Position numbers and translations under genes: made by a program. From Alphaproteobacteria bacterium (GTDB lineage Bacteria; Pseudomonadota; Alphaproteobacteria; Sphingomonadales; Sphingomonadaceae), in assembly GCA_030431875.1 (NCBI GenBank), contig JAUIIG010000013.1, positions 1 to 58,573 on the forward strand: a stretch of 58,573 bases of DNA, given 5' to 3'. Shown here piece by piece: positions 1 to 8,292 of this stretch. The notes under the pieces are model-generated. The model did no database searches. It saw only the letters and a program-made list of their open reading frames with translations, and was not told the origin of the DNA. The first letter of the stretch is position 1, and each line of letters starts with the position of its first letter.

Positions 1-1449
1 CGGCAGTTCGCGGCTGACCACGAACAGGCGCTGGTTGACCGGGTCGACCGCCACGTTGCCCCAGTTCGCCCCGCCGTTGTGGCCGGGGAAGCCAATGGTG
101 CCTTGGATGCTCGGCGGCATGAAGGGACCGCCAACGCGCCAGGTCTCGAACCGTTCGCGCAGGGCTTCCTGGTCTGCTTCGGGCAGGTAGGGGTTGATGT
201 CGTCGACCGTGAATTCGGTCCGCATGAAGGGCTCGGGCCACGACGGGATCGGCTGGGTCGGGCTGGACACTTCACCCGGTACGTCACTCTGCGGCACGGG
301 CGTTTCGACGATCGGCCAGATGGGGGTGCCATCGCGGCGATCGAAGACGAAAAGGTAGCCCCACTTGGTCGCCTGGATGACGATGGGAATTTCCTCGCCA
401 TCGCGGGTGATGGTCATCAGCTTCGGTGCGACGGGAAGGTCGAAATCCCACAGGTCGTGGTGGACGGTCTGGAAGTGCCAGATGCGCTCACCGGTCTCCG
501 CGTCGAGTGCGACCAGCGAGTCGGTGAAAAGGTTGTCGCCAACGCGGTTGCCGCCGAAGAAATCGTAGCGAGCAGTGCCGGTGGGGATGAAGACGATCCC
601 AAGCTCGGTATCGACCGTGCTTTCCGACCAGTTGTGGCCGCCGCCGACCAGTTCATGCTCGTTGGCGGGCCAGGTCTCGTATCCGTATTCGCCTTCGCGC
701 GGGATGGTGTGGAACACCCATTTCAGCGCGCCGGTACGCACGTCGTAGGCCTGGATGTCAGCCGGCGCGCTGGCATAGTCATAGGCACCGGCGGGCAGGC
801 TCATGATAATCGTGTCGCGATAGATGCGGCCGGGGTTGTTGGTTTGCAGCGGACCGCCGGGAGGCGTTACGTCGTCGGCCAGGGCATCGCGCAGGTCGAC
901 GCCGCCATCGGTGCCGAAGCTGGTGATCACTTCGCCGGTCGCGGCGTTGACCGCGCGCAGCATGCCGTTGTTGAGCACCATCAGGCGCTCATCGCCTGCG
1001 CCGTCGGTCCAGTAGTTGATGCCGCGCACGCCGATGCGGCCTTCGAGGCTCGATTCCCAGATCTGCTCACCCGTGGCCGGGTTCAGCGCGACCAGCTGGC
1101 CAGCACCGTTGATCACGTACATGCGTCCGCCGGCAACCACCGGGTTGAACAGCGGCGGGGCGCCATCGCCGGTAGGGAATTCCCAAGCGATCTCCAACTG
1201 GCTCACATTGCTGCGGTTGATCTGCGTCAGGCTGGAATACTGCGAGCTGTCACCGCCGCCGAGGTAGCCGTCCCAGGTCTCGTGGTCGAAGCTTGCGCCC
1301 GGAGCCGTGGAGACTGCCGCCGATACGGTGCTGCCACCGTCGGTCGTGGCGCAGGCTGCCATCGAGAGGCCCAGTGCGGTCGCCAGGGCGAGGCGCAGTA
1401 CGGTGCGGTTGCGATGCGAAATGCTCAAGCGATTGCTCCCAATATCCAT
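1..1449 (-). CDS. PQQ-dependent dehydrogenase lipoprotein (glucose-dehydrogenase-like), 3' end missing
   Basis: A quinoprotein dehydrogenase predicted to oxidise a sugar or alcohol in the periplasm using PQQ. The frame stays open for 483 codons to the left edge, so the C-terminus is not in the window. The start has a basic stretch, a hydrophobic helix and the lipobox MAAC, so it is probably a lipoprotein. Repeated beta-propeller W-motifs (AATGE, PATGEQIW) and the signature HHDLWDFDLP follow, as in membrane glucose dehydrogenase-like enzymes. No cytochrome domain lies in the visible part. It sits downstream of the HupE/UreJ operon across a weak terminator. The substrate cannot be read from sequence. 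Confidence 0.85.
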   Translation of the reverse strand, partial: MDIGSNRLSISHRNRTVLRLALATALGLSMAACATTDGGSTVSAAVSTAPGASFDHETWDGYLGGGDSSQYSSLTQINRSNVSQLEIAWEFPTGDGAPPLFNPVVAGGRMYVINGAGQLVALNPATGEQIWESSLEGRIGVRGINYWTDGAGDERLMVLNNGMLRAVNAATGEVITSFGTDGGVDLRDALADDVTPPGGPLQTNNPGRIYRDTIIMSLPAGAYDYASAPADIQAYDVRTGALKWVFHTIPREGEYGYETWPANEHELVGGGHNWSESTVDTELGIVFIPTGTARYDFFGGNRVGDNLFTDSLVALDAETGERIWHFQTVHHDLWDFDLPVAPKLMTITRDGEEIPIVIQATKWGYLFVFDRRDGTPIWPIVETPVPQSDVPGEVSSPTQPIPSWPEPFMRTEFTVDDINPYLPEADQEALRERFETWRVGGPFMPPSIQGTIGFPGHNGGANWGNVAVDPVNQRLFVVSRELP

Positions 1450-1489
1450 CGCGGCCCTGCGGGCCGTCTTTCCGGACAGGTCCTAGCCG

Positions 1490-1510
1490 GACTCAAGCCG
1501 AGTCAACAAG
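1490..1510 (-). promoter_or_regulatory. Candidate promoter/operator for the edge-cut PQQ dehydrogenase
   Basis: On the minus strand a TTGACT box lies about 50 nt upstream of the dehydrogenase start. It overlaps an inverted repeat, GACTC-AAGCC-GAGTC (1490-1504). A possible -10 (TAGGAC) follows at a short 15-nt spacing, so the promoter call is weak. The inverted repeat over the -35 would suit a repressor. Confidence 0.25.
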
Positions 1511-1530
1511 GGTGAAACCGCATCGAAATT

Positions 1531-1552
1531 GATAAAATCCGAAATTTTCGGA
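1531..1552 (-). terminator. Weak intrinsic terminator after the HupE/UreJ operon
   Basis: A perfect 7-bp inverted repeat TCCGAAA/TTTCGGA with a 1-nt centre (1538-1552) is followed on the minus strand by TTTTATC. It lies 15 nt beyond the stop of the anchor-protein gene. The stem is short and the loop too tight for a strong terminator. Confidence 0.4.
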
Positions 1553-1566
1553 CTTTCGCAATTTGC

Positions 1567-2220
1567 TTACTCGGCGGGTGCTTCCTCGGCGTCGCTCTGC
1601 ATGGAGTGTCCGGCCACGCTCCCCTCGGGAACCTCGGCAGCACCTTCCAGCGGGCGCTCGGTTTCACCAGCGGCGCCGAAGATGGTCGAAGTGGTCATCG
1701 CGCCGCTTGCGGTCAGGGTCAAAGTGACTCTGTCCGTCGAGCGATTCTCCCAGAACCAGCCGTGAATGCCGGTGAAGGCCGGGGTGTAGGTGCCGCCCAT
1801 CGCCTGGGCGTCGCCGATGGCATAGCTCTCGGTCGCCTCGACACCGCCTTCAAAGGGATGGGCGTGCATGTCGTAGTGCAGTTCCCCGGTGCCTTCCCAA
1901 CGGAAGTTCATCGGCTCGCCTTCGGGCACGGTGTACTTGAACTCGATCGATTCGAACGGGCCAAGCTCGTATTCCCAGCTGTCCTGCACGCCGTCGAGCG
2001 TGGCGGGAGGCGCGTCGGACAGCGTCAGGACTTCCTGCTGCGCCATGCGTTCCTGACCGCGCTCGAACTCAACGTTCACGGGATCGGCGATCTCGGTCAG
2101 GCCAAGGGATTCCCCGACACCCGTCGGATCCCAACCCGTTTCCGCCGGCAGGATTACGAAGACAGCGAGGGCAGCACCGGCCAGGGCAACGCCAGCGGCA
2201 ACGTAGGAGGTCTTGCTCAT
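1567..2220 (-). CDS. Single-span transmembrane anchor protein, partner of HupE/UreJ-type protein
   Basis: A 217-residue protein with one N-terminal membrane helix (residues about 5-25) and a soluble, acidic periplasmic part. It matches what is usually annotated 'transmembrane anchor protein' and found beside HupE/UreJ-type genes; the function is unknown. Visible features are a beta-rich middle with the histidine cluster HYDMHAHPF and WFWEN, which could bind metal, and a low-complexity acidic tail. Its start overlaps the stop of the upstream HupE/UreJ gene by 4 nt, so the two are probably translationally coupled and may form one complex. Confidence 0.7.
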   Translation of the reverse strand: MSKTSYVAAGVALAGAALAVFVILPAETGWDPTGVGESLGLTEIADPVNVEFERGQERMAQQEVLTLSDAPPATLDGVQDSWEYELGPFESIEFKYTVPEGEPMNFRWEGTGELHYDMHAHPFEGGVEATESYAIGDAQAMGGTYTPAFTGIHGWFWENRSTDRVTLTLTASGAMTTSTIFGAAGETERPLEGAAEVPEGSVAGHSMQSDAEEAPAE

Positions 2221-2918
2221 GACGCGAGGTATCCTTGTATCTGGTATGCGGTCAGCGTCACGCCGACCATGATGAGAGCCACGTTAGCGGCGAAAGCGTA
2301 GCGCTTGAAGCTGGGGTGCGGGCGCCACATGGCGAACAGCCAGACGACGATGGCGAGAACGAGCACCTGGCCAAGTTCCACACCCACGTTGAAGGCTATG
2401 AGGTTTGTCAGCAGTCCGTTCTGCGAAACTTCGAGGTCCATCACCTTGGTGGCAAGGCCGAGGCCGTGGAACAGTCCGAAGACGAAGACGGCCAGCCGCG
2501 TATCGACCTTCCAGCCGATCTTCCTGAGGCCGCCAATGTTCTCAACGCCCTTGTAGATCACCGACACGCCGATGATGGCGTCGATGATATAGGCATTGGC
2601 ACCGGTCTGCAGCAGCACCCCGCCGATCAGCGTTATGGAGTGGCCCAGCGCGAACATCGAGGCGTAGATCACCACGTCGCGCAGGCGGCTGAGGAAGAAG
2701 ACCACACCGACCAGGAAGGCGATGTGATCGTAGCCCGTCACCATGTGCTTGGCGCCGAGGTACATGAAGGGGATGATCGACGGGCCGTCGATCGACTGGA
2801 CGAAGGCCTTGTCGCCTTCGGCCACGTCGTGGGCATAGGCCGCCAGCGGCGTCAGCAGCAGCAGTCCGGCCAGCGCCAGCGCGCCGAACGTGGATGCTGG
2901 CAAGGGCCGCGCGGCCAT
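2217..2918 (-). CDS. HupE/UreJ-type membrane protein
   Basis: A 233-residue polytopic membrane protein with a cleavable-looking signal peptide ending near AYA. It then shows the family signature GYDHIAFL and several hydrophobic helices, including the motif FGLFHGLGLA. HupE/UreJ relatives are nickel or cobalt permeases or accessory proteins of hydrogenase and urease operons, but no hydrogenase or urease gene is present here. The neighbours are a class-II-like cytochrome lipoprotein (4 nt upstream), the anchor protein (4-nt overlap) and PQQ dehydrogenases. A metal-supply role for the quinoproteins is only an inference. Confidence 0.85.
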   Translation of the reverse strand: MAARPLPASTFGALALAGLLLLTPLAAYAHDVAEGDKAFVQSIDGPSIIPFMYLGAKHMVTGYDHIAFLVGVVFFLSRLRDVVIYASMFALGHSITLIGGVLLQTGANAYIIDAIIGVSVIYKGVENIGGLRKIGWKVDTRLAVFVFGLFHGLGLATKVMDLEVSQNGLLTNLIAFNVGVELGQVLVLAIVVWLFAMWRPHPSFKRYAFAANVALIMVGVTLTAYQIQGYLAS

Positions 2919-2922
2919 CCGG

Positions 2923-3462
2923 TTACTCGCCGGCGTCGGGAGCGGTCAGCTCGTCACCCGGACGCATCTGCTGGATATCGTCGACGCTCACGCCTTCGGG
3001 CAGTTCAGCGGGCGGGTACATGCGGTGGCAGGCGCTGCAAACGCTGTAGATCGTGCCGCCGACTTCAAACACGGCTTCGGGGTCCTGCGCGATGGCGGCG
3101 TCCTGCGCTTGTACCGAGACGTCAACCAAGCCCTGCGCATAGGCCATCCAGTCATCGCCGCGCCCTTCGGCATAGGCAGGGGTTTGCAGCATCTCGCCCA
3201 GTTCGCCGAGATGTTCGGCAGCGGCGCGCACCTCTTCCCATTCGGCATCGTTCTCTGGCGCCCATTCGCGGAACACCGGTTCGCCATCGATCAGTTCGCT
3301 GGCGGCGCCGACAGAATCCCAGTAGATTTCGGCAGTCGGCTGCATTTCCTGCGCCATCATCTGCTGCGCGGTGCCGAGCGGGGGCGTTTCGGGTTCGTCA
3401 TTGCAGCCAGCGATTGCCAGCACGGCAAGAGTGCCTGCGATGATGCGAATTTGGGTTTTCAT
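2923..3462 (-). CDS. c-type cytochrome lipoprotein (class II-like)
   Basis: A 179-residue exported haem protein. I chose the start with an AGAGGA ribosome site and a signal ending in the lipobox IAGC; 18 extra codons upstream lack a signal. The mature part looks helical. Its single haem motif CSACH lies near the C-terminus, as in class II (cytochrome c'-type) proteins. It probably passes or accepts electrons at the periplasmic face of the inner membrane. It is the first gene of an operon with the HupE/UreJ protein and anchor protein, and is divergent from a class I cytochrome. Confidence 0.8.
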   Translation of the reverse strand: MKTQIRIIAGTLAVLAIAGCNDEPETPPLGTAQQMMAQEMQPTAEIYWDSVGAASELIDGEPVFREWAPENDAEWEEVRAAAEHLGELGEMLQTPAYAEGRGDDWMAYAQGLVDVSVQAQDAAIAQDPEAVFEVGGTIYSVCSACHRMYPPAELPEGVSVDDIQQMRPGDELTAPDAGE

Positions 3463-3677
3463 GCTCGATCCTCTTCCGACATTGCGGCGGCTCATAACCC
3501 GTCTTGCTGTCGTCAAACTGACATGCTAGTGGACCGCCTTGTTGACAATGTCCAGTTTTTTACAGGGCCAGGTCCCGCGATAAATCTGCGGTAAAGCTTG
3601 ACTCTGTTAGACCCCTTATTGACTAGGGCCAACTCTTCGGGCGGCCCGCCCACGAATTTTCAAGAGGTTTTATACAG

Positions 3678-4058
3678 ATGGCTGTGAAGGCAAACACTTT
3701 CGGCAAGGTCGCGCTGGCGGCACTCGCCGCTTCGACGCTGGCCATGGGTGTTTCGGGCGCTTCGGCAACCGATGCCGAAGCTACCGATGCAGGCGAGGAA
3801 GCGCCGCTGACCGAAGACCAGGTAGCCGCGAGTCGTGCCCTGTTCAGCCAGTACGGCTGCAGCGCCTGCCACCTGTTCTCCGATGGCGGCGGCACCGGCC
3901 ACATTGGCCCGGCGCTGGATGGCAATTCCGGCCTTTCGGTCGATTATGTCGAGCAGATCGTCAGCAACGGCCAGGGTGCCATGCCCAGCTTCGGCGGCAT
4001 GGTGAGCGAGGAAGAGCTGCACACGCTGTCGCGCTACATCGTCGAGAAGAAGCAGTAA
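3678..4058 (+). CDS. Periplasmic class I cytochrome c
   Basis: A 126-residue cytochrome with an N-terminal signal peptide (cleavage near GASA), haem motif CSACH at about residue 57 and a likely axial Met in AMPSFGG. It is the right size for a soluble electron carrier. An AAGAGG ribosome site lies 10 nt upstream. It sits alone between two minus-strand operons that encode quinoprotein dehydrogenases, so it is a good candidate for the carrier that takes electrons from them to the terminal oxidase. That link is inferred from position. Confidence 0.88.
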   Translation: MAVKANTFGKVALAALAASTLAMGVSGASATDAEATDAGEEAPLTEDQVAASRALFSQYGCSACHLFSDGGGTGHIGPALDGNSGLSVDYVEQIVSNGQGAMPSFGGMVSEEELHTLSRYIVEKKQ

Positions 4059-4081
4059 GCTTCGTCTGACAGACCGAATTG

Positions 4082-4107
4082 AAAAGGGGGCTTGGCGGCC
4101 CCCTTTT
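4082..4107. terminator. Strong bidirectional intrinsic terminator
   Basis: A 10-bp stem AAAAGGGGGC (4082-4091) and GCCCCCTTTT (4098-4107) with a 6-nt loop lies between the convergent cytochrome c and VOC genes. Both strands carry a T-rich 3' arm, so it can end transcription from both sides. Confidence 0.9.
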
Positions 4108-4112
4108 TCGTT

Positions 4113-5096
4113 TCAGTTCTCGCCGCGTGCGGTGCGGCTGTTCGGTCCGACCTGCGCGAAGTAGTTGGTCACGCCGTCGGGATCGTTGAGCCAGACGGTG
4201 GTGAGATCGAAACCGGCGAGCCGGTTCAGCGGGTTCTCGATGGTGATGTCGCGATGCTCCCCGCGAGCAGCGGCCAAGGCGGCATCGCTAACGACATACT
4301 GGATGCCCGAGCTGCCCGTGTCGGCGGGCAGGCCTTCGCCGACTTCGTAGAGCATCAGGATCGTTTCGCCGTGGCGGTAAGGGTAGAAGATCAGGCCCAT
4401 CACCGGAGCGGGTACGGGGTCGAGTTCCTCCAGCCCCACGAAGTCGCGGTAGAACTCGCGGCTTGCTTCCAGGTTCGACACGCCGATGCCGACGCCGACG
4501 CCGTCATCAGAGTGGTCCTGCGCGCCGCTGGCGACGAGGATCACGATGTCGAGGCCAGCCGGGTCCTGCAATAGCGCCTGCTGCAAGCCGTCATCGCGGC
4601 GGACGAATTCGGGCGCGGCGAAACCGGCTTCGGTAAAGCGCTGGGTGACCAGGTCCGCGTCGGGATAGCGGAACAGCAGGAAGCGGATGCCCGTCCCGCC
4701 GCGATAGCCGCCTTCGAGATTGTACAGGCGGTCGCCCTGCTGGCCTGCCGAAAGCTTGACCTGTCCGGTGCCGACGCCCGTCAGGATCATCTGCTGGGTG
4801 CTGGTCAGCTGGATCGGGTTGAGCGACCGCAGCGCCAACGCATTGACGTAGAAATTGACCATCTCTTCCGTCAGTTCGCGCGGGAAGCGGCGGAAGACGT
4901 TTGCCGAATCCTGTCGGAAAATATCGGCATTGCTGGCTTCCAGCTGCGCCTCGGTCAGCTCGCCGGGGGCGTAGTGCAGGTCCGGGCTGGTCTCCAGGAT
5001 GGCGCCCTCGGGTGTGCGGACGACGCCCGCTTCCTGGGCCGATGCGGTGCAGGCAGCGAGGGCCGAAGCGGCGATGGTGGTGAGCAGGATGCGCAT
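4113..5096 (-). CDS. Exported VOC-superfamily protein (two glyoxalase-like modules)
   Basis: A protein of about 327 residues. An ATG three codons upstream overlaps the previous stop but sits only 1 nt after GGAGGA; the ATG used here is 10 nt away. The N-terminus is a signal sequence (SALAACTASAQ), with a possible lipobox LAAC. Two VOC-type beta-alpha-beta modules follow. The first is diverged (residues about 130-195). The second is clearer, with GIGVSNLEASREFYRDFVGL and the closing strand WLNDPDGVTNYFAQV. VOC enzymes are usually cytoplasmic metal enzymes (glyoxalases, ring-cleavage dioxygenases), so export is unusual. It ends the PQQ-dehydrogenase operon. Confidence 0.78.
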   Translation of the reverse strand: MRILLTTIAASALAACTASAQEAGVVRTPEGAILETSPDLHYAPGELTEAQLEASNADIFRQDSANVFRRFPRELTEEMVNFYVNALALRSLNPIQLTSTQQMILTGVGTGQVKLSAGQQGDRLYNLEGGYRGGTGIRFLLFRYPDADLVTQRFTEAGFAAPEFVRRDDGLQQALLQDPAGLDIVILVASGAQDHSDDGVGVGIGVSNLEASREFYRDFVGLEELDPVPAPVMGLIFYPYRHGETILMLYEVGEGLPADTGSSGIQYVVSDAALAAARGEHRDITIENPLNRLAGFDLTTVWLNDPDGVTNYFAQVGPNSRTARGEN

Positions 5097-5101
5097 TGTG
5101 T

Positions 5102-7042
5102 TCATTCCTCCGGGAGTGCCCAGGTGATCAGCGATTCATTGTTGAGCGGGCCGTTGGGCCCCATGACCGGGGCACCGAACCCCGATCCGGCGGCCACCAC
5201 GGCGATGTATTGCCGGCCATCCGCCCCGCGATAGCTCATCGGCACGGTCATGGCGGCGTATTGCAGTTCTTCCTCCCACACGATTTCGCCGGTAGCGGCA
5301 TCGAAGGCGCGGAAGACGTTGTCGGCGGTGGCGCCGATGAAGACAAGACCGCCGGCGGTTACCATCGGACCGCCAAAGGTGTTGTTGGATCCCGTCTCGG
5401 CCTTGTCCTCGCCCAGTTCGGGCGTGGAGCCCAGCGGCGTTGCCCAGGCGATATCGCCGCTGTTGGCATCAACCGCGATCAGCCGTCCCCACGGCGGACG
5501 GATGCAGGGCAGGGTTACCGGGCGGCCATCATCGCCGGTGAAGCTGGCTGAGAAGCTGGAATAGGCCCCCGGACCCGACAGCGAGCCGCGATCGTAGAGC
5601 TGGTTGCTGGCAGCAGTGCCGCGACCATAGTCGCCATCGGGATCGCGCGCCTCGATCCAGCCGATCGAGCCGCTCTCGCTGGTGTTGACGTAGATATAAC
5701 CTGTGTTGGGATCGACCGCGCTGCCACCCCAGTTGGACCCGCCGTTGTGCGGCAGGTTGATCGAAGCGCGCGGTTCGTCCCCTTCCTCGTGCAGGAAGAA
5801 GGGCGTGAAGGGGCCGGAGTTGAAGAAGCTGCCGCCGTAGCTGTCGAGCAGCGCATGGCAGGCGGCGACGTGTTCGGCGTTGGTGTCCTCCTCCGTCACT
5901 ACGTCATCGGGCGTCCACCACATGCGCGAAAGCGGCTCCGGCGCGACCGGGATCGGCTGGGTCGGTGAATACCATTCCCCCGGCACGTCCGCACTGGCGA
6001 CCAGCATCTCGTTGACGCCGTGCACCGGCTCTCCCGTGCGGCGGTCGAGGATGTACATCAGGCCCGGCTTGCCGGTCTCGGCCAGGGCCGGGATGGTTTC
6101 GCCATCGACCTCGACATCGACCAGCACCGGCGGGGCGGGAAGGTCCCAGTCCCACAGGTCGTGATGGATGGTCTGGAAGTGCCAGCGGTATTCGCCCGTG
6201 CGCGCGTCTACCGCAAGGATCGAGTTGCCGAACAGGTTGTTGCCCGGGCGATCGCCGCCGTAATAGTTCGGGGCAGGGCTGCCGAGCGTCATGTAGATCA
6301 TCCCGGTCTCGATATCGCCGGTCATGTACCAGACCCACATGTTGTTGCCGGGCCGGTCGCGCCAGCCATCATCCAGCCAGCTCTCGTTGCCGATCTCGCC
6401 CGGCTGTGGCACGGTGTTGAATTCCCACAACATTTCGCCGGTGCGCGCGTCGTAGGCCTTGGAATTGCCGAGTGGCCCGCTGGGCAATTCGGGGGTCGAG
6501 GCGCCGATCACCAGCACGTCGCCAAAGATGCTCGGCGGGTAGGAATAGCGCACGTCGAAGGCGACGCGGCCGTTGTCGCCGAAGCTCTCCACGATCTCGC
6601 CGGTCTCGGCGCTGATGGCGACGATCTCGTTGCCGCCATTGTAGTACAGGCGCGCGCCGTTGTTCGCATCCCCGCCCCAATAGGTGACGCGGCGGCGCAC
6701 GGTGGTGCCTTCTACCTGGTGCCGCCAGATCTCGCGGCCCGTATGGGCTTCCAGCGCCACCACGGCATCGCCCAGCGGCAGGTACATGATGCCGTCAACC
6801 ACGCTCGGCACCGTGCCCGCCAGGATCAGGCCGCCGCCAGCGGGGCGCAGCCGGAACTCCCAGGCGCGTTCCATGGTGTCGATGTTCTCGGGCGTGATAT
6901 CCGCCAGCGGGGCAAAGCGTTGCCCGGCGTGGTTGCGCGCATAGTGCGGCCAGTCGCCGTCGGCCGGTTCCTGCTGGGCCAGCGCCCCGCCAGCCAACAG
7001 TGTCGTTGCGAGAATGGTGGTGATCACCTTGCGCATCGTCAT
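5102..7042 (-). CDS. PQQ-dependent dehydrogenase (glucose-dehydrogenase-like beta-propeller)
   Basis: A 646-residue periplasmic quinoprotein with a signal peptide ending ALAQ, the motif HHDLWDWDLP near residue 280, and successive propeller W-motifs (DARTGEYRW, DAATGEIVW). The C-terminal region resembles membrane glucose dehydrogenases (the NTFGGP and GRQYIAV blocks), but the five N-terminal membrane helices of those enzymes are absent. There is no haem motif, so it needs an external acceptor. It starts 8 nt after the flavin monooxygenase and precedes the exported VOC gene. The substrate is unknown; a sugar, polyol or aromatic alcohol are all possible. Confidence 0.9.
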   Translation of the reverse strand: MTMRKVITTILATTLLAGGALAQQEPADGDWPHYARNHAGQRFAPLADITPENIDTMERAWEFRLRPAGGGLILAGTVPSVVDGIMYLPLGDAVVALEAHTGREIWRHQVEGTTVRRRVTYWGGDANNGARLYYNGGNEIVAISAETGEIVESFGDNGRVAFDVRYSYPPSIFGDVLVIGASTPELPSGPLGNSKAYDARTGEMLWEFNTVPQPGEIGNESWLDDGWRDRPGNNMWVWYMTGDIETGMIYMTLGSPAPNYYGGDRPGNNLFGNSILAVDARTGEYRWHFQTIHHDLWDWDLPAPPVLVDVEVDGETIPALAETGKPGLMYILDRRTGEPVHGVNEMLVASADVPGEWYSPTQPIPVAPEPLSRMWWTPDDVVTEEDTNAEHVAACHALLDSYGGSFFNSGPFTPFFLHEEGDEPRASINLPHNGGSNWGGSAVDPNTGYIYVNTSESGSIGWIEARDPDGDYGRGTAASNQLYDRGSLSGPGAYSSFSASFTGDDGRPVTLPCIRPPWGRLIAVDANSGDIAWATPLGSTPELGEDKAETGSNNTFGGPMVTAGGLVFIGATADNVFRAFDAATGEIVWEEELQYAAMTVPMSYRGADGRQYIAVVAAGSGFGAPVMGPNGPLNNESLITWALPEE

Positions 7043-7050
7043 TCGTCCTC

Positions 7051-8292
7051 TCAGTGGATCTGTCCCTGGCGGCCGCCAATATCGATGGCGACGCGCGGGG
7101 TGGGATCAGCTTCGGCCCAGCGGCTGCCTTCGCGCAGCACGTTGCCGATGACCTTGTAGGCAAACAGCATCAGCAGCGCGCCGCTTTCGGGATTGTCGTC
7201 GAGCGCACGGATGTGCGCGAGGTCTTCCTGCCGTTTGGCCGGATCGCTTTCCTGCAGCAAGCGCTTGTTTTCGGTCGCGGCAGGGGAGACGACGTCCCAG
7301 AAGACGCGCCGCCGCTCGTCGGAGAAGCGATCGAGGATTTCCTCGTCCTCCTCGCCGCGCAGCACCGCGCCCAGCACGTCAGCCAGTACCACGCCGGTCC
7401 ACACGCCCGAGGTCAGGCCCAGCCCGCCACAGGGGTTGGTGGCATGGGCGGCATCGCCCGCCAGCAGCACGCGGCCCTTGTGCAGCGTTTCGCCAGCGCG
7501 CTGGTGCAGCATGTAAGGGCTGGAGGAGACGATCTCGTAGTCCTTGCGCCCCTGCATGAACCATTCGTAGCGTTCGTGGATGCGGTCTTCGTAGCTCTCC
7601 AGAGGCAGGGCGCTGTCTTCCATGTAGGTGCAGCGCCACAGGCCGTCGCGGTCGAGCTGGGCGATGACGGCCATGTTCTCCGGGTCACAAACGAAATTGG
7701 CCTGCTCGTAGCCCAGTTCCTTGAACGGGAACTTCACGTTGGTGGCGACGAAGCGTTCGGGCCAGGTATGGCCTTCGAATTCGATCCCGGCGAGACGGCG
7801 TATCGTGCTGCGCGCGCCATCGGCACCGATCAGCCACTTGGCATTGAAGGTCTTGTCGCCCGCGACAACCGCAATGCCATCACCCTGGTCATCGATAGCC
7901 GTGACTTCGTGACCGAACAGCACCTCCACGCCCAGCGCCTGTGCGTGTTCCATGGCCACGCGGGCTACGTCGTGCTGGCCCGCGTGCAACTGGTAGTCGT
8001 AGGGGATGCCTTCGACCGGTTCGGTGACGACGACCGAATGATATCCGAATTCGGGCACGTGGGTGCCGAAATTGCGGTTGATGAAGCCGATCTCCAGCAG
8101 CTCGTCGAGCAGGCCCAGTTCCTCAAGGATGATCAGCGTCGAAGGGAAATAGACCGCCGCGCGCGGGCTGTTGATGATGTGCGCTTCCTTTTCCAGCACG
8201 CGAACGCTGGCCCCTGCCTGGGCGAGGGAGAGCGCGGTGAGCATGCCCACCGGACCCGCGCCGACGATCAGGACATCGGTTGGTTCGGCCAT
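7051..8292 (-). CDS. FAD-dependent aromatic ring monooxygenase
   Basis: A 413-residue class A flavoprotein hydroxylase. Visible motifs are the FAD-binding GAGPVG at residues 11-16, the DG motif IGADGARS at about 155-162, and the GD motif LLAGDAAHATNPCGGLG at about 276-292, which binds the FAD ribityl chain. This family hydroxylates phenolic rings with NAD(P)H and oxygen in the cytoplasm. It shares a TGATG junction with the quinohaemoprotein upstream and lies 8 nt from the next dehydrogenase. That combines a cytoplasmic ring hydroxylase with periplasmic alcohol oxidation in one operon, which suggests aromatic catabolism. Confidence 0.88.
   Translation of the reverse strand: MAEPTDVLIVGAGPVGMLTALSLAQAGASVRVLEKEAHIINSPRAAVYFPSTLIILEELGLLDELLEIGFINRNFGTHVPEFGYHSVVVTEPVEGIPYDYQLHAGQHDVARVAMEHAQALGVEVLFGHEVTAIDDQGDGIAVVAGDKTFNAKWLIGADGARSTIRRLAGIEFEGHTWPERFVATNVKFPFKELGYEQANFVCDPENMAVIAQLDRDGLWRCTYMEDSALPLESYEDRIHERYEWFMQGRKDYEIVSSSPYMLHQRAGETLHKGRVLLAGDAAHATNPCGGLGLTSGVWTGVVLADVLGAVLRGEEDEEILDRFSDERRRVFWDVVSPAATENKRLLQESDPAKRQEDLAHIRALDDNPESGALLMLFAYKVIGNVLREGSRWAEADPTPRVAIDIGGRQGQIH

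Noticed and set aside
79-1515. A 478-codon open frame on the plus strand opposite the first PQQ dehydrogenase
   Set aside because: The minus strand has propeller motifs and a lipoprotein signal. The plus frame has low-complexity GC-driven composition and no domain.
3542-3625. Promoters from the TTGACA and TTGACT hexamers upstream of the class I cytochrome
   Set aside because: Three -35-like boxes exist, but none has a convincing -10 at 16-18 nt, so I do not call a specific promoter.
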